Source of the DNA: Mesorhizobium sp. M1D.F.Ca.ET.043.01.1.1
GTDB taxonomy: Bacteria; Pseudomonadota; Alphaproteobacteria; Rhizobiales; Rhizobiaceae
Assembly (NCBI RefSeq): GCF_003952385.1
Contig: NZ_CP034444.1
Coordinates: 620,001 to 684,000, forward strand
Direction of reading: 5' to 3'
Length of the DNA stretch: 64,000 bases
The notes below the pieces were generated by a model. The model saw nothing but the letters and a program-made list of their open reading frames with translations, searched no databases and was not told the origin of the DNA. This document shows positions 55,401 through 62,761 of the stretch, in pieces. The position numbers and the translations under genes were made by a program. The first letter of the stretch is position 1, and the number at the start of each line of letters is the position of its first letter.

Positions 55401-56045
55401 GACATATCGAGCAACAAGGAAGCGGAGCGCAGCCAGGAAAGGCTGCTGCACGAGTTGCAGCACCGGGTGAAGAACATCCTCGCCACGATCACCGCGCTTG
55501 CCGCGCGCATGATGCGTTCGTCAGCTTCGATGGACCACTTCTCGACTTCGTTCCAGGAGCGGTTGCACGCGATGGCCCGCACGCACGAGGTTCTGTCGTC
55601 CCACAACTGGGGCGATGCCGACCTCGAGCAGCTGCTCAGGGCGACGCTCTCTCCCTACAACAGCACGGAGCGCGACATCCTGGTCGTCCATGGCCGGCCG
55701 TTCCATCTCAATACGTCAACGGCGGCGGCGCTCGGCATGGTGTTCTTCGAACTTGCCAGCAACGCCGCCAAATATGGAGCGCTTTCCGTCGACGTCGGCC
55801 GTGTCGAGGTCTCCTGGGATGTCGTGAAGCCAGGCGTATTGTCGATCAAATGGAGGGAAGTCGGCGGTCCGTCCGTGACGGAACCGTCGCGCTGGAATTT
55901 TGGAACTACTTTCATCCGGCAGAGTTTAGAGTACGAATTGGGAGGGAGCATCATGTTGGATTTCAGGCCTGCAGGCCTGGAGTGCTTGCTTGAGATTCCT
56001 TTGTCCCGGACGGAAGCCCTCGAGCCGTTGCCCAGCCACGCATGA
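52461..56045 (+). CDS. CheB-CheR-PAS-HWE kinase hybrid sensor
   Basis: 1194 aa. CheB domain about 25-210 ('GIGASAGGIGALQKFFP', 'IQHLDAEHES', 'LSGTGSDGTIGLRAIKE'); CheR methyltransferase about 220-485 with the SAM motif 'GCATGEEAYSIA'; PAS about 520-640; a coiled coil about 653-743 built on repeated 'SSNEELKSSNEELSSINEELQ'; two more PAS-like domains about 745-980; HWE/HisKA_2 kinase about 985-1190 with phospho-His near 1000 in 'LQHRVKNIL' and the 'IKWREVGGP' motif. It combines adaptation-like methylation parts with a histidine kinase, and probably phosphorylates the receiver protein encoded next (4-bp overlap). Confidence 0.93.
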   Translation: MARKATARKARASARKSAKEPAPSPIIGIGASAGGIGALQKFFPQVPADSGFAYVVIQHLDAEHESVLASIIQRCTEIETKTAAEGLEIEPNHIYVIPPAASVTIENHRFHLAKMATTRARRTPIDDFFTSLALEQSGNAAGIILSGTGSDGTIGLRAIKERGGLTLAQESAEYDGMMRSAVQSGLVDMVVPAEEMAGKLVGYFSHAKRTESERDRRKREVAEQLSRIAALLRARTGHDFSGYKDNTILRRIQRRMQVLQIDDPTSFYERLREEPQQVDLLFQDLLIGVTSFFRDPEAFDTLERQVIPKLFEGRKPDETIRVWVPGCATGEEAYSIAMLLKENAPRGAASPNLQIFATDIDERALEVARAGRYPATIATDVTPKRLKEFFSREDGTYRVASDLRETCLFSAHNLLRDPPFSKLDLIACRNLLIYMGPELQEKIVPIFHYALRSSGYLFLGSSENVTRHAPLFSTIDKTSRIFQKRSGIAMHRLPEFPLAAAARQAPPLLRRGTMAGTLREVAERVLVERYSPAFVVVNADGEVMHSSGGTGKYLELAAGAPDHNVFSMARRGLRMDLRAALHKAVNTGQVAVQNKISVGTNGGRQTISLAVQPLPPDGSSDPLYMLVFRDIGGITPEAEDEPVHTTDDVESANVSQLEKELRETRERLQITTEELESSNEELKSSNEELSSINEELQSSNEELETSKEELQSINEELQTVNAELNIRVDELSRANNDMANLLESTQIATVFLDRDLCIKSFTPTARDLFRLVESDVGRPLAHVRPRFAADGLHTDMEQVLHRLGTIERQIGGVDNGKRYIMRVLPYRTIDNVIAGVVVTFVDVTQIAQAEERIGALSHDLRNRVESLETLLDLVPVGIFIAENSNGDAIRANRRAAELAGRRATDGKLTSVPAILPLTINGAVVETDDQPLQRAMRTAKAVHGYEARIAREDGSSIDVKISANPLFDESGKVRGAIAALIDISSNKEAERSQERLLHELQHRVKNILATITALAARMMRSSASMDHFSTSFQERLHAMARTHEVLSSHNWGDADLEQLLRATLSPYNSTERDILVVHGRPFHLNTSTAAALGMVFFELASNAAKYGALSVDVGRVEVSWDVVKPGVLSIKWREVGGPSVTEPSRWNFGTTFIRQSLEYELGGSIMLDFRPAGLECLLEIPLSRTEALEPLPSHA

Positions 56046-56422
56046 ACAAGAGCGCTCCATTGTCGGGCATGCGGATCCTCGTCGTCGAGGACGCTTTCCT
56101 GGTTGCGCTCGATCTCTCCGACGAACTGACCGACGCGGGCTGCGATGTCGTCGGACCCGCGCCTTCCGTCGAACAGGCACTCGAGCAGATCGACGGCGTC
56201 GAGTTGGACGGGGCGGTTCTCGACGTCAACCTGCAGGGCGAACGCAGTTTTCCGATCGCCGAGCATCTCGCCTCACGCGACATCCCTTTTGTTTTCCTCA
56301 CCGGCTATGACAGCGCCACGGTCTTTCCCGATCAGTTCCAGGATTCGCCGAGGCTGTCGAAGCCCGTCGACACCAGGGTGCTGATCGAGGCGGTCGCGCG
56401 CTTCGGCAACCACAAGCATTGA
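56042..56422 (+). CDS. Single-domain response regulator
   Basis: 126 aa, starting with the ATG that overlaps the stop of the hybrid kinase gene by 4 bp. Receiver domain only: 'RILVVEDAFLVALDLSDELTDAG' (acidic pocket), phospho-acceptor in 'GAVLDVNLQG', 'VFLTGYDS' and 'LSKPVD' (switch Thr and Lys). No output domain, so it acts by protein contact, as partner of HWE kinases in rhizobial stress and light responses. Not PhyR, as the sigma-like domain is absent. Confidence 0.93.
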   Translation: MNKSAPLSGMRILVVEDAFLVALDLSDELTDAGCDVVGPAPSVEQALEQIDGVELDGAVLDVNLQGERSFPIAEHLASRDIPFVFLTGYDSATVFPDQFQDSPRLSKPVDTRVLIEAVARFGNHKH

Positions 56423-56430
56423 GCAGCCCT

Positions 56431-56454
56431 CCCTTCTCCCACAAGGGAGAAGGG
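56431..56454 (+). terminator. Hairpin CCCTTCTCCC-ACAA-GGGAGAAGGG
   Basis: 10-bp perfect arms (56431-56440 and 56445-56454) around ACAA, directly after the response regulator stop and before the convergent TetR gene stop (56459). Without a T-run, but its position between converging genes fits a bidirectional stop; also a member of the dispersed short-palindrome family. Confidence 0.6.
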
Positions 56455-56458
56455 GAGC

Positions 56459-57124
56459 TCACCCTCTCGCCCCGAACCTCAACCCGTCCATCAACAGCTT
56501 CACCAGCCGTCCCGACCGCTCGCGCCAATCAGGCGTGTTGGGGGCGGAGTAGATGCCGCCGAGCGCATGCATCACGTCGGAGGCGTCGACATCGGCGCGG
56601 ATTTTCCCAGAGGCGGCGGCGGCCTCGATCAGGCGCCTCATCGCCGCCGAGACGCGGCCGGAGGTGTCGGAGAAGAGCGTCGAGTTGGTCGTCAGCAGGA
56701 CCCGCAGGCTTGTGGCCAGGCCGCGCTTGGTGGCGATGTAGTCGACGAAGCGCTGCATCCAGAACTCCAGCGCGACATCGGCCGGATGATCGCGGGCGAG
56801 TTCCTCGGCCGCATGGCATAGCCCTTCCACCTCGCGGCGATAGACCACTTCGACCAGATGCTCGCGCGTCGGGAAATGCCGATAGAGGGTGCCGATGCCG
56901 ACCCCTGCCCGCTTCGCGATCTCCTCCAACGAGGCGTCGACGCCGTCAGCCGAGAACGCCTGCGCCGCCACCTCGACCAGCTTGTCGCGGTTGCGCTGCG
57001 CATCGGCGCGCAACGCCTTCTGTGCCGGCGCTTCCCGCTTGTCGGCAATCTCTGGCGTCTGTTCGGACAGTTTTTTCTCCACTCTCGCAATATGGGGCTT
57101 GAACCCATGCGGGTCAGCCCCCAC
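56459..57124 (-). CDS. TetR family regulator divergent from paoABC
   Basis: 221 aa starting at GTG 57124; a GTG 14 codons later is a possible alternative. HTH at about 48-90: 'NRDKLVEVAAQAFSADGVDASLEEIAKRAGVGIGTLYRHFPTREHLVEVVY'. The C-terminal part (about 100-215) is the ligand and dimer domain with 'WMQRFVDYIATKRGLATSLRVLL'. It is divergent to the aldehyde oxidoreductase genes, with an operator-like inverted repeat just upstream of its start, so it probably represses itself and that operon. Inducer likely an aldehyde or aromatic compound. Confidence 0.9.
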   Translation of the reverse strand: MGADPHGFKPHIARVEKKLSEQTPEIADKREAPAQKALRADAQRNRDKLVEVAAQAFSADGVDASLEEIAKRAGVGIGTLYRHFPTREHLVEVVYRREVEGLCHAAEELARDHPADVALEFWMQRFVDYIATKRGLATSLRVLLTTNSTLFSDTSGRVSAAMRRLIEAAAASGKIRADVDASDVMHALGGIYSAPNTPDWRERSGRLVKLLMDGLRFGARG

Positions 57125-57130
57125 GTAGAT

Positions 57131-57150
57131 AAACGGAGGCCCCTCCGCTT
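57131..57150. promoter_or_regulatory. TetR operator candidate AAACGGAGG-CC-CCTCCG
   Basis: Inverted repeat CGGAGG / CCTCCG with a 2-bp centre, flanked by AAA on the left and C-TTT on the right. It begins 6 bp upstream of the TetR start. A TATAAT hexamer on the plus strand at 57170-57175 lies 20 bp further on and could be the -10 of the paoABC promoter. Confidence 0.55.
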
Positions 57151-57254
57151 TAGTGGAGTTGTCTTATCATATAATCAGGGGAAGCGGTATGTCACGTGTT
57201 CGAGAACGGAAAGCTTACCCTGTCCGCTGGAGAGTCGGCGCGCTGGAGCGCGTG

Positions 57255-57284
57255 ATCTCCCTCCAAGTGGGGGAGTTTGGCAGC
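57255..57284. repeat. Short palindromic repeat ATCTCCCTCC..GGGGGAGTTTGG
   Basis: Imperfect member of the CTCCCCC-loop-GGGGGAG family, 100 bp upstream of the paoA start. The gap 57125-57383 contains the operator, the TATAAT hexamer and this repeat. Confidence 0.5.
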
Positions 57285-57383
57285 TTCCACGCCCTCGCCC
57301 TTCCTCAGATGTCACCCTTGCCCGTCTCCTCCCAAGCCCCATTTCCATCCGCCTAGCGTCCAGCAATCGGAGCCCGACGCCCT

Positions 57384-57884
57384 ATGAATGACCAAGCCAC
57401 CATCAGTCCCACCACCCTTTCGATCCAACTCACCATCAACGGCCGCGAACACGCGCTCGATATCGAGCCGCGCGTCACGCTGCTCGACGCGCTGCGTGAG
57501 CGGATTCATCTCACCGGCACCAAGAAGGGCTGCGACCAGGGCCAGTGCGGCGCCTGCACCGTGCATGTCGACGGCGAGCGGGTGCTCGCCTGCCTGACGC
57601 TGGCGGCGCAGGTCGAAGGCCGCTCGATCACCACCATCGAGGGGCTCGCCGGCGAGGACGGCACGCTCCATGCCGTGCAAGCCGCCTTCCTCGAGCAGGA
57701 CGCCTTCCAGTGCGGCTATTGCACGCCGGGACAGATCATGTCGGCGGTGGCCTGCATCCGCGAGGGTCATGCCGGCTCCGACGAGGAGATCCGCGAATAC
57801 ATGGCCGGCAATCTCTGCCGCTGCGGCGCCTATCCGCACATCGTCGCCGCCGTCCGCCAAGCAGCACAGGAGCTTCGTTCATGA
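57384..57884 (+). CDS. paoA: Aldehyde oxidoreductase [2Fe-2S] subunit (PaoA-like)
   Basis: 166 aa. Two [2Fe-2S] clusters: a plant-ferredoxin-type N-terminal cluster ('KKGCDQGQCGACTVHVDGERVLAC') and a helical C-terminal cluster ('QCGYCTPGQIMSAVACI' and 'NLCRCGAYPHIV'). Carries electrons from the molybdenum cofactor to FAD in the xanthine-dehydrogenase-type aldehyde oxidoreductase. No Tat signal is seen; E. coli PaoA has one, so this enzyme may stay in the cytoplasm. Its stop overlaps the paoB start (TCATGA). Confidence 0.9.
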   Translation: MNDQATISPTTLSIQLTINGREHALDIEPRVTLLDALRERIHLTGTKKGCDQGQCGACTVHVDGERVLACLTLAAQVEGRSITTIEGLAGEDGTLHAVQAAFLEQDAFQCGYCTPGQIMSAVACIREGHAGSDEEIREYMAGNLCRCGAYPHIVAAVRQAAQELRS

Positions 57885-58864
57885 GAGATTTTTCCTACCT
57901 GCGCGCCGACAGTGTCGAGGCCGCGCGCAACGCCGCCGCACTTCCCGGCGCCATGCTGCTCGCCGGCGGCACGACGCTGATAGACCTCGCCAAATGCGGT
58001 GTCGCGGAACCCGCCACCGTCATCGACATCAGCCATATCAAGGGGCTCGACGCCATCGACGTCAGCGCCGACCGCGCCGTGATCGGCGCGCTGGCGAAGA
58101 TGAGCCACGTCGCCGACCATGCCAAGGTGAAGAGCTTGTTTCCGGCCGTCTCGGAAGCGCTCTGGCAGGCGGCCTCGGCGCAGCTGCGCAACATGGCGAC
58201 CATCGGCGGCAACCTGATGCAGCGCACGCGCTGCCCGTATTTTCGCGACCCCGCCAACTTCTCGGCCTGCAACAAGCGGTCGCCCGGCAGCGGCTGCTCG
58301 GCGATCGGCGGCGTGACGCGCGGCCATGCGGTGCTTGGCGTGAGTGAATCTTGCATCGCCACCTATCCAGGCGATCTCGCCATCGCGCTCGTCGCCTTCG
58401 ACGCCGAGGTCGATCTCGGCGAGCGGCGGTTGAAGGTGGAAGACTTCTTCCTCGCCCCCGGCGCGACAGCCGAGCAGGAGCATGACATCCGCCCCGGCGA
58501 GGTGATCACGGCAATCGAAATCCCCGGCTCGGCTGCCGCGCGGCGCTCGACCTATCTGAAGGTCCGCGATCGCCAGTCCTACGAATTCGCTGCCGCAAGT
58601 GCCGCCGTCGGACTGGAACTCGAAGCCGACGGCCGCACCATCCGCGACATCCGCGTCGCGCTCGGCGGCGTCGCCACGAAGCCGTGGCGGGCGCGCCAAG
58701 TCGAGGCGGCGCTGAAAGGCAAGCCGCTCGATGAAGAGATCGTGCGCAAGGCGAGCGAACTCGCCATGGAGGGCGCCGTCGACCATGGCGCCAACCACTA
58801 CAAGATCGCATTGGCGCCGCGCGTTGTCGCTAGAGCCATCCTCGAATTGGGAGAGACGGTATGA
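57881..58864 (+). CDS. paoB: Aldehyde oxidoreductase FAD/[4Fe-4S] subunit (PaoB-like)
   Basis: 327 aa from ATG 57881. FAD domain with 'LLAGGTTLIDLAK' and 'QLRNMATIGGNLMQRTRCPYF'. The Cys-rich insertion 'RCPYFRDPANFSACNKRSPGSGCSAIGG' is the [4Fe-4S] site characteristic of PaoB and 4-hydroxybenzoyl-CoA reductase relatives. C-terminal CO-dehydrogenase-flavoprotein domain about 225-325 ('YLKVRDRQSYEFAAASAAV'). Overlaps paoC by 4 bp. Confidence 0.92.
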   Translation: MRDFSYLRADSVEAARNAAALPGAMLLAGGTTLIDLAKCGVAEPATVIDISHIKGLDAIDVSADRAVIGALAKMSHVADHAKVKSLFPAVSEALWQAASAQLRNMATIGGNLMQRTRCPYFRDPANFSACNKRSPGSGCSAIGGVTRGHAVLGVSESCIATYPGDLAIALVAFDAEVDLGERRLKVEDFFLAPGATAEQEHDIRPGEVITAIEIPGSAAARRSTYLKVRDRQSYEFAAASAAVGLELEADGRTIRDIRVALGGVATKPWRARQVEAALKGKPLDEEIVRKASELAMEGAVDHGANHYKIALAPRVVARAILELGETV

Positions 58865-61149
58865 CCGTTCATGACATGAAACACGCAGCGTCGGACAGCG
58901 CGCGCCTTGAAGCGGTCGGCGGACGGCTGTCGCGCGTCGACGGACCGGCCAAGATCACCGGCGCCGCGCATTACGCGTTCGAACAGCAGATCGACGGGCT
59001 GACGCATGCCGTGCTGGTCAGCGCGACCATTGCCGCTGGCAAGGTGGCAGCCATCGACACACGCGCGGCGGAAACCGCGCCGGGCGTGCTTGCCGTGCTG
59101 ACCCCCGACACCATCATGGAGCTGAAAGCTGCGTCGGACTGGCTTGGCAACCCGCCATCGCAGCCGACCTATAATCCCCTGGCTCGCGAGGTCACCTTTT
59201 CCGGCCAGCACATAGCCGCCGTGGTCGCCGAGACTTTCGAGCAGGCCGTGGCGGCGGCAGCACTCGTCAAGGTCAGCTATGACGAGACGCCGGCCATCGT
59301 CGATCTGAGCGACGGCACCGACGGCATCCCGATCGACGCGATGACCAAGGAATGGGGCGACGCCGAAGCTGCCTTTGCAGCAGCGCCGGTGCGCGTCTGC
59401 GTGGCCTACAACACGCAGCGCGAGTTCCAGGCGGCAATGGAGCCGCATGGGCTGATCGCGCACTGGGAAGGCGACGCGCTCACCATCTGGGAGCCGAGCC
59501 AGTGGGTCGACGGCATGGCGCGCACCTATGCCGAATGGTTCGGCGTGCCGTTCGAGAATGTGCGGCTGGTCTCGCCCTATATCGGTGGCGGTTTCGGCTC
59601 CAAGGCACTGGCCTTGGCGCACAGCGCGGTAGCGGCGGCAGCGGCGAAGATGCTCGGACGTCCGGTGAAGCTGGTGCTCAACCGCCCGCAGAATTTCACC
59701 TCCTATGGCGGCCGTGCCGCCACCCGCCAGACGGTGGCGATCGGCGCCGACCGCGAGGGCCGCATCCAGTCGATCGTGCATCGCGGCGTCAACGAGACGG
59801 CCGTCGACGGCATGTGGGTCGAGCCGCTCGGCTCTGTCACCTCGATCATGTACGCCACGCCCAACTTCTCCTCGAAGCAGAATGTCGTGCGGGTGAACAC
59901 GGTGGTGCCGGGCGCCAAGCGTGCGCCGGGCGAGAACCCGAGTGCCTTCGGCATCGAATGCGCCATCGACGAGCTTGCCTACGAACTCGGCATCGATCCG
60001 CTGGAGATGCGGCTGATCAACTATGCCGAGCAGGACCCGCATGCGAAGAAGGCTTGGTCGACCAGGCAATTGCGCGAGGCCTTTGCCATCGGCGCGGAAG
60101 CGTTCGGCTGGGCGAGGCGTTCGCCAGCACCGCGCTCGATGCGCGACGGCCATCAGTTGATCGGCTGGGGCGTGGCGGCCGGCACCTATCCGGTGCGGCG
60201 CGCCCATGGCGAGGCGGTGGTGAAGATTTTGGCCGACGGGTCGGTCGAGGTCGAAAGCTCCTCCATCGACATGGGCCAGGGCACCTACACGATCCTGGCG
60301 CAGACCGCCGCCGAGACGCTCGGCGTGCCGGTGGAGCAGGTGTCGGTGAAGCTCGGCGACTCGCTTCTTGCCCGCGCCGGCGTCACCGGCGGCTCGCGGC
60401 TGGCCGGCGTCATGACCGGCGCCGTCTACAAGGCGGCCGGCCAGGCGCTGGACGAGCTGATCGGGCTCGCGCTCTCCGACCCGCGCTCGCCCTTCCAGAA
60501 GCTGCAGGCGAACACGCTGCAAGTGCGAGACGGCCGCATCGCCTCGCCGCGCGGCGAAGGGCCGGAGCTGTCGATCGCCGACTTCATGGGCGCCATTGGC
60601 CGCGAGCGGATCGAAGCCAAGGGCGACACCTTGCCGGCGACCACGACGCCGGAGGAGCGCTACAAGAACTACACCACCATCGCCATGGCGATCCCCCACA
60701 CCGAGGGCGACTATTCGCGCCATTCCTGGTGCGCGCATTTCGTCGAGGTGCGGGTCGATGAAGATTTCGGCACGGTGCGCGTCTCGCGCGTGGTGTCGGC
60801 GCTGGATTCCGGCCGGCTCTACAATCCGAAGCTGGCGGAAAGCCAGTGGAAGGGCGGCATCATCATGGGCATCGGCCAGGCGCTGTTGGAGGAAGGCATC
60901 GTCGACCGCCGCCACGGCCGCATCGTCAACGGCAATTTCGCGGACTACATGCTGCCGACCAACGCCGACATTCCGGATATCCAGACCATCTCGGTCGGCA
61001 TCCCCGACCCGCATTCCTCGGCGCTCGGCGGCAAGGGCGTGGGCGAGCTCGGCATCGTCGGCGTGGCGCCGGCGATTGCGAATGCTGTGTTCCACGCGAC
61101 GGGCAAAAGAGTGCGGGATCTGCCGATAACGCTGGAGAAGTTGATCTGA
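58861..61149 (+). CDS. paoC: Aldehyde oxidoreductase molybdenum-binding subunit (PaoC-like)
   Basis: 762 aa. Xanthine-oxidase-type large subunit: Ald_Xan_dh domain about 20-130 ('RVDGPAKITGAAHYAFEQQIDGLTHAV') and molybdopterin domain about 140-745 ('SPYIGGGFGSKALALAHSAVAAAAAKML', 'MGQGTYTILAQTAAETLG'), with the C-terminal 'GGKGVGELGIVGVAPAIANAV' carrying the catalytic Glu that activates the Mo-bound hydroxyl. It oxidises aldehydes, probably aromatic, to acids. Forms a heterotrimer with PaoA and PaoB. No PaoD/XdhC-type maturation gene follows; instead an insertion element begins 39 bp after the stop. Confidence 0.93.
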   Translation: MTVHDMKHAASDSARLEAVGGRLSRVDGPAKITGAAHYAFEQQIDGLTHAVLVSATIAAGKVAAIDTRAAETAPGVLAVLTPDTIMELKAASDWLGNPPSQPTYNPLAREVTFSGQHIAAVVAETFEQAVAAAALVKVSYDETPAIVDLSDGTDGIPIDAMTKEWGDAEAAFAAAPVRVCVAYNTQREFQAAMEPHGLIAHWEGDALTIWEPSQWVDGMARTYAEWFGVPFENVRLVSPYIGGGFGSKALALAHSAVAAAAAKMLGRPVKLVLNRPQNFTSYGGRAATRQTVAIGADREGRIQSIVHRGVNETAVDGMWVEPLGSVTSIMYATPNFSSKQNVVRVNTVVPGAKRAPGENPSAFGIECAIDELAYELGIDPLEMRLINYAEQDPHAKKAWSTRQLREAFAIGAEAFGWARRSPAPRSMRDGHQLIGWGVAAGTYPVRRAHGEAVVKILADGSVEVESSSIDMGQGTYTILAQTAAETLGVPVEQVSVKLGDSLLARAGVTGGSRLAGVMTGAVYKAAGQALDELIGLALSDPRSPFQKLQANTLQVRDGRIASPRGEGPELSIADFMGAIGRERIEAKGDTLPATTTPEERYKNYTTIAMAIPHTEGDYSRHSWCAHFVEVRVDEDFGTVRVSRVVSALDSGRLYNPKLAESQWKGGIIMGIGQALLEEGIVDRRHGRIVNGNFADYMLPTNADIPDIQTISVGIPDPHSSALGGKGVGELGIVGVAPAIANAVFHATGKRVRDLPITLEKLI

Positions 61150-61178
61150 GGGGGCGGTCGGCGGAGCGCCTAATCTCC

Positions 61179-61188
61179 CCCTTGTGGG
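61179..61188. repeat. Left target-site duplication CCCTTGTGGG
   Basis: 10-bp direct repeat of 62344-62353, immediately left of the insertion element. Together with the flanks it restores, when the element is removed, the palindrome AATCTCCCCC-TTGT-GGGGGAGATT. Confidence 0.85.
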
Positions 61189-62343
61189 CAGGGGAATCGC
61201 ATATGGCTTTTTGGGACTTGAAGTTGGCCTGAGAAGGGATTCTTTGGGCAGGCAGTCGAACGAGGGAGAGACTGCCATTTCCAGCCTTGAGAGCTATTTC
61301 GGCGCGCTACCCGATCCGCGCGCCGGCAATGCCACGCATCGGCTTGGCGATTTGATCGTGATGATGATCGCGGCGAGCCTGTGCGGGGCGAGCAATGCGA
61401 CGGAGTTCTCGTTGTTCGCGCAAGAGCGCAAGCAGGCGCTGTCGCGGTTGATCGCGTATGAGGTGGCGCCCAGCCACGATACCTTCTCGCGGCTGCTGCG
61501 GCTGCTCGATCCGGAGGCGTTCAGCCGTGCCTTTGCCGCCTTTGCCGCGGGCTTCGCGCGGGCGTGTGAGGAAGTGGTCTCGCTCGACGGCAAGGCGCTG
61601 CGGCGAGCCTACGAGAAAGGCCTTGCAGCCAGTCCTCCCCTGACGGTGTCGGCTTTTGCCGCCGAGACGCGGCTATGTTTGGCGGCGGTCTCGCCCGGCG
61701 AGGAAGAGAATGAGGTCGAGGCCGCCCTCAAAGTCATCGAACTTATTGATCTTACTGGACGATTGGTCACAGCCGATGCGCTCCACTGTCACACGCGCAT
61801 GGCAAAGGCCATCACCGAACGGGGCGGCGACTACCTGCTCGCGCTCAAAGGCAATCGTCGCCATTGGGTCGGCCACGCCAATCGCCATCTGGCCGAGACC
61901 GCCCCCGCAGTCGCGGAGCGGACCGAAACCAGCCATGGCCGCAGCGAATGGCGCCAAGCCGAGGTCGTGGTATCGGCTGAACCGCTGATGGCCGGCCACA
62001 AAGCCTTCATCCGCATCACCAGCCGGCGCGACCAGGCCAAGCCGCTGACGCGCCTGTTCATGGCTTCCACCTTGCTGTCACCCCAGCAAGCCCTCGAGCT
62101 CACCAGAGCCCATTGGCAGATCGAGAACGGCCTGCACTGGATGCTGGATGTTCATCTGGACGAGGATCAATCCCGTGCCCGCAAGGACAACGCCCCCGCC
62201 AACACCGCCCTCCTCAACCGCATCGCCAGAAATCTCCTTCAGGCCGCAGATGTCGATAAAGTCCCCATCAGTCACCGCATCAAGAAATGCGCTTGGAATG
62301 ACGGCTATCTCATCCAGGCCATCACCCATATGCGATAGCCCTG
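61189..62343 (+). mobile_element. ISAs1-family insertion sequence (1155 bp)
   Basis: Ends are imperfect terminal inverted repeats of 18 bp (61189-61206 and 62326-62343, two mismatches; outer CAGGG, inner ATCGCATATGG). A 10-bp direct target duplication flanks it, as expected for the ISAs1 family (8-10 bp). One transposase gene fills it and is undamaged. The copy looks recent because repeats and duplication are intact. Confidence 0.92.
61244..62338 (+). CDS. ISAs1-family transposase
   Basis: About 364 aa from TTG 61244; the frame is open from 61184, but an initiator there would lie in the target duplication, so I set it inside the element (an ATT at 61277 before 'SSLESYFGALPDPRAGNATH' is the other option). 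DDE transposase: first Asp in 'VVSLDGKALRR', second in 'VTADALHCHT', Glu in 'HWQIENGLHWMLDVHLDEDQSR'. N-terminal DDE_Tnp_1-associated domain ('RLGDLIVMMIAASLCGASNATEFSLFAQER'). The stop lies inside the right inverted repeat. Confidence 0.93.
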   Translation: MGRQSNEGETAISSLESYFGALPDPRAGNATHRLGDLIVMMIAASLCGASNATEFSLFAQERKQALSRLIAYEVAPSHDTFSRLLRLLDPEAFSRAFAAFAAGFARACEEVVSLDGKALRRAYEKGLAASPPLTVSAFAAETRLCLAAVSPGEEENEVEAALKVIELIDLTGRLVTADALHCHTRMAKAITERGGDYLLALKGNRRHWVGHANRHLAETAPAVAERTETSHGRSEWRQAEVVVSAEPLMAGHKAFIRITSRRDQAKPLTRLFMASTLLSPQQALELTRAHWQIENGLHWMLDVHLDEDQSRARKDNAPANTALLNRIARNLLQAADVDKVPISHRIKKCAWNDGYLIQAITHMR

Positions 62344-62353
62344 CCCTTGTGGG
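62344..62353. repeat. Right target-site duplication CCCTTGTGGG
   Basis: Direct repeat partner of 61179-61188, followed by GGAGATT, the second half of the original palindrome. Confidence 0.85.
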
Positions 62354-62424
62354 GGAGATTGTCAGTTCCGGCGACGGCGCCCGGAACCCGCCCTCCATCG
62401 CCCACGTTTGCAAAGGAGCACTAC

Positions 62425-62652
62425 GTGAAATGGAGATGGACAATGGCAAGCGCAGCCGACCGCGATGCGCGGCACCACACGCAGAAAATGCAGAAAGCAT
62501 TCCAGGAGATCCAAGACCACCTCCGGGAAGACATCACAAAGGTCGATGAGCCCCAGCTCAAGGCAATGTTCGAAACGTCGGCGGAGGTCCTGGGCGGCCT
62601 GATCAAAGCGTTCCGGGATTATGAGCACAAGAACGAGGCAGCCTGGCGATAG
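62425..62652 (+). CDS. Small hypothetical protein
   Basis: 75 aa from GTG 62425 (AAAGGAG upstream); ATG 62443 is an alternative. Highly charged and helical: 'ADRDARHHTQKMQKAFQEIQDHLREDITKVDEPQLKAMFETSAEVLGGLIKAFRDYEHKNEAAW'. Soluble. Not recognised; composition resembles small cytoplasmic helix-bundle proteins of rhizobia. Confidence 0.6.
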   Translation: MKWRWTMASAADRDARHHTQKMQKAFQEIQDHLREDITKVDEPQLKAMFETSAEVLGGLIKAFRDYEHKNEAAWR

Positions 62653-62691
62653 CCCGCTGGAGCGTTTCACCGCTCCACGGGAACGACGAGC

Positions 62692-62742
62692 CGCTTTATC
62701 TTTTTTCCGAACGGGGAAACCGTTACGCGCTTTTCCTGGATG
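62692..62742. repeat. Degenerate GGGAAACCGTT..TTTTCCTGGA repeat
   Basis: CCGAACGGGGAAACCGTTACGCGCTTTTCCTGGATGAG shares the AAACCG..TTTTCCTG core with the family at 42506, but has lost the outer GCAATTC arms. It lies upstream of the VOC gene. Confidence 0.5.
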
Positions 62743-62761
62743 AGATCAGCGAGGCAAGACG

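Noticed and set aside
61184..61243. Transposase start at GTG 61184
   Set aside because: It would lie in the target duplication outside the element, so it cannot be the native start.
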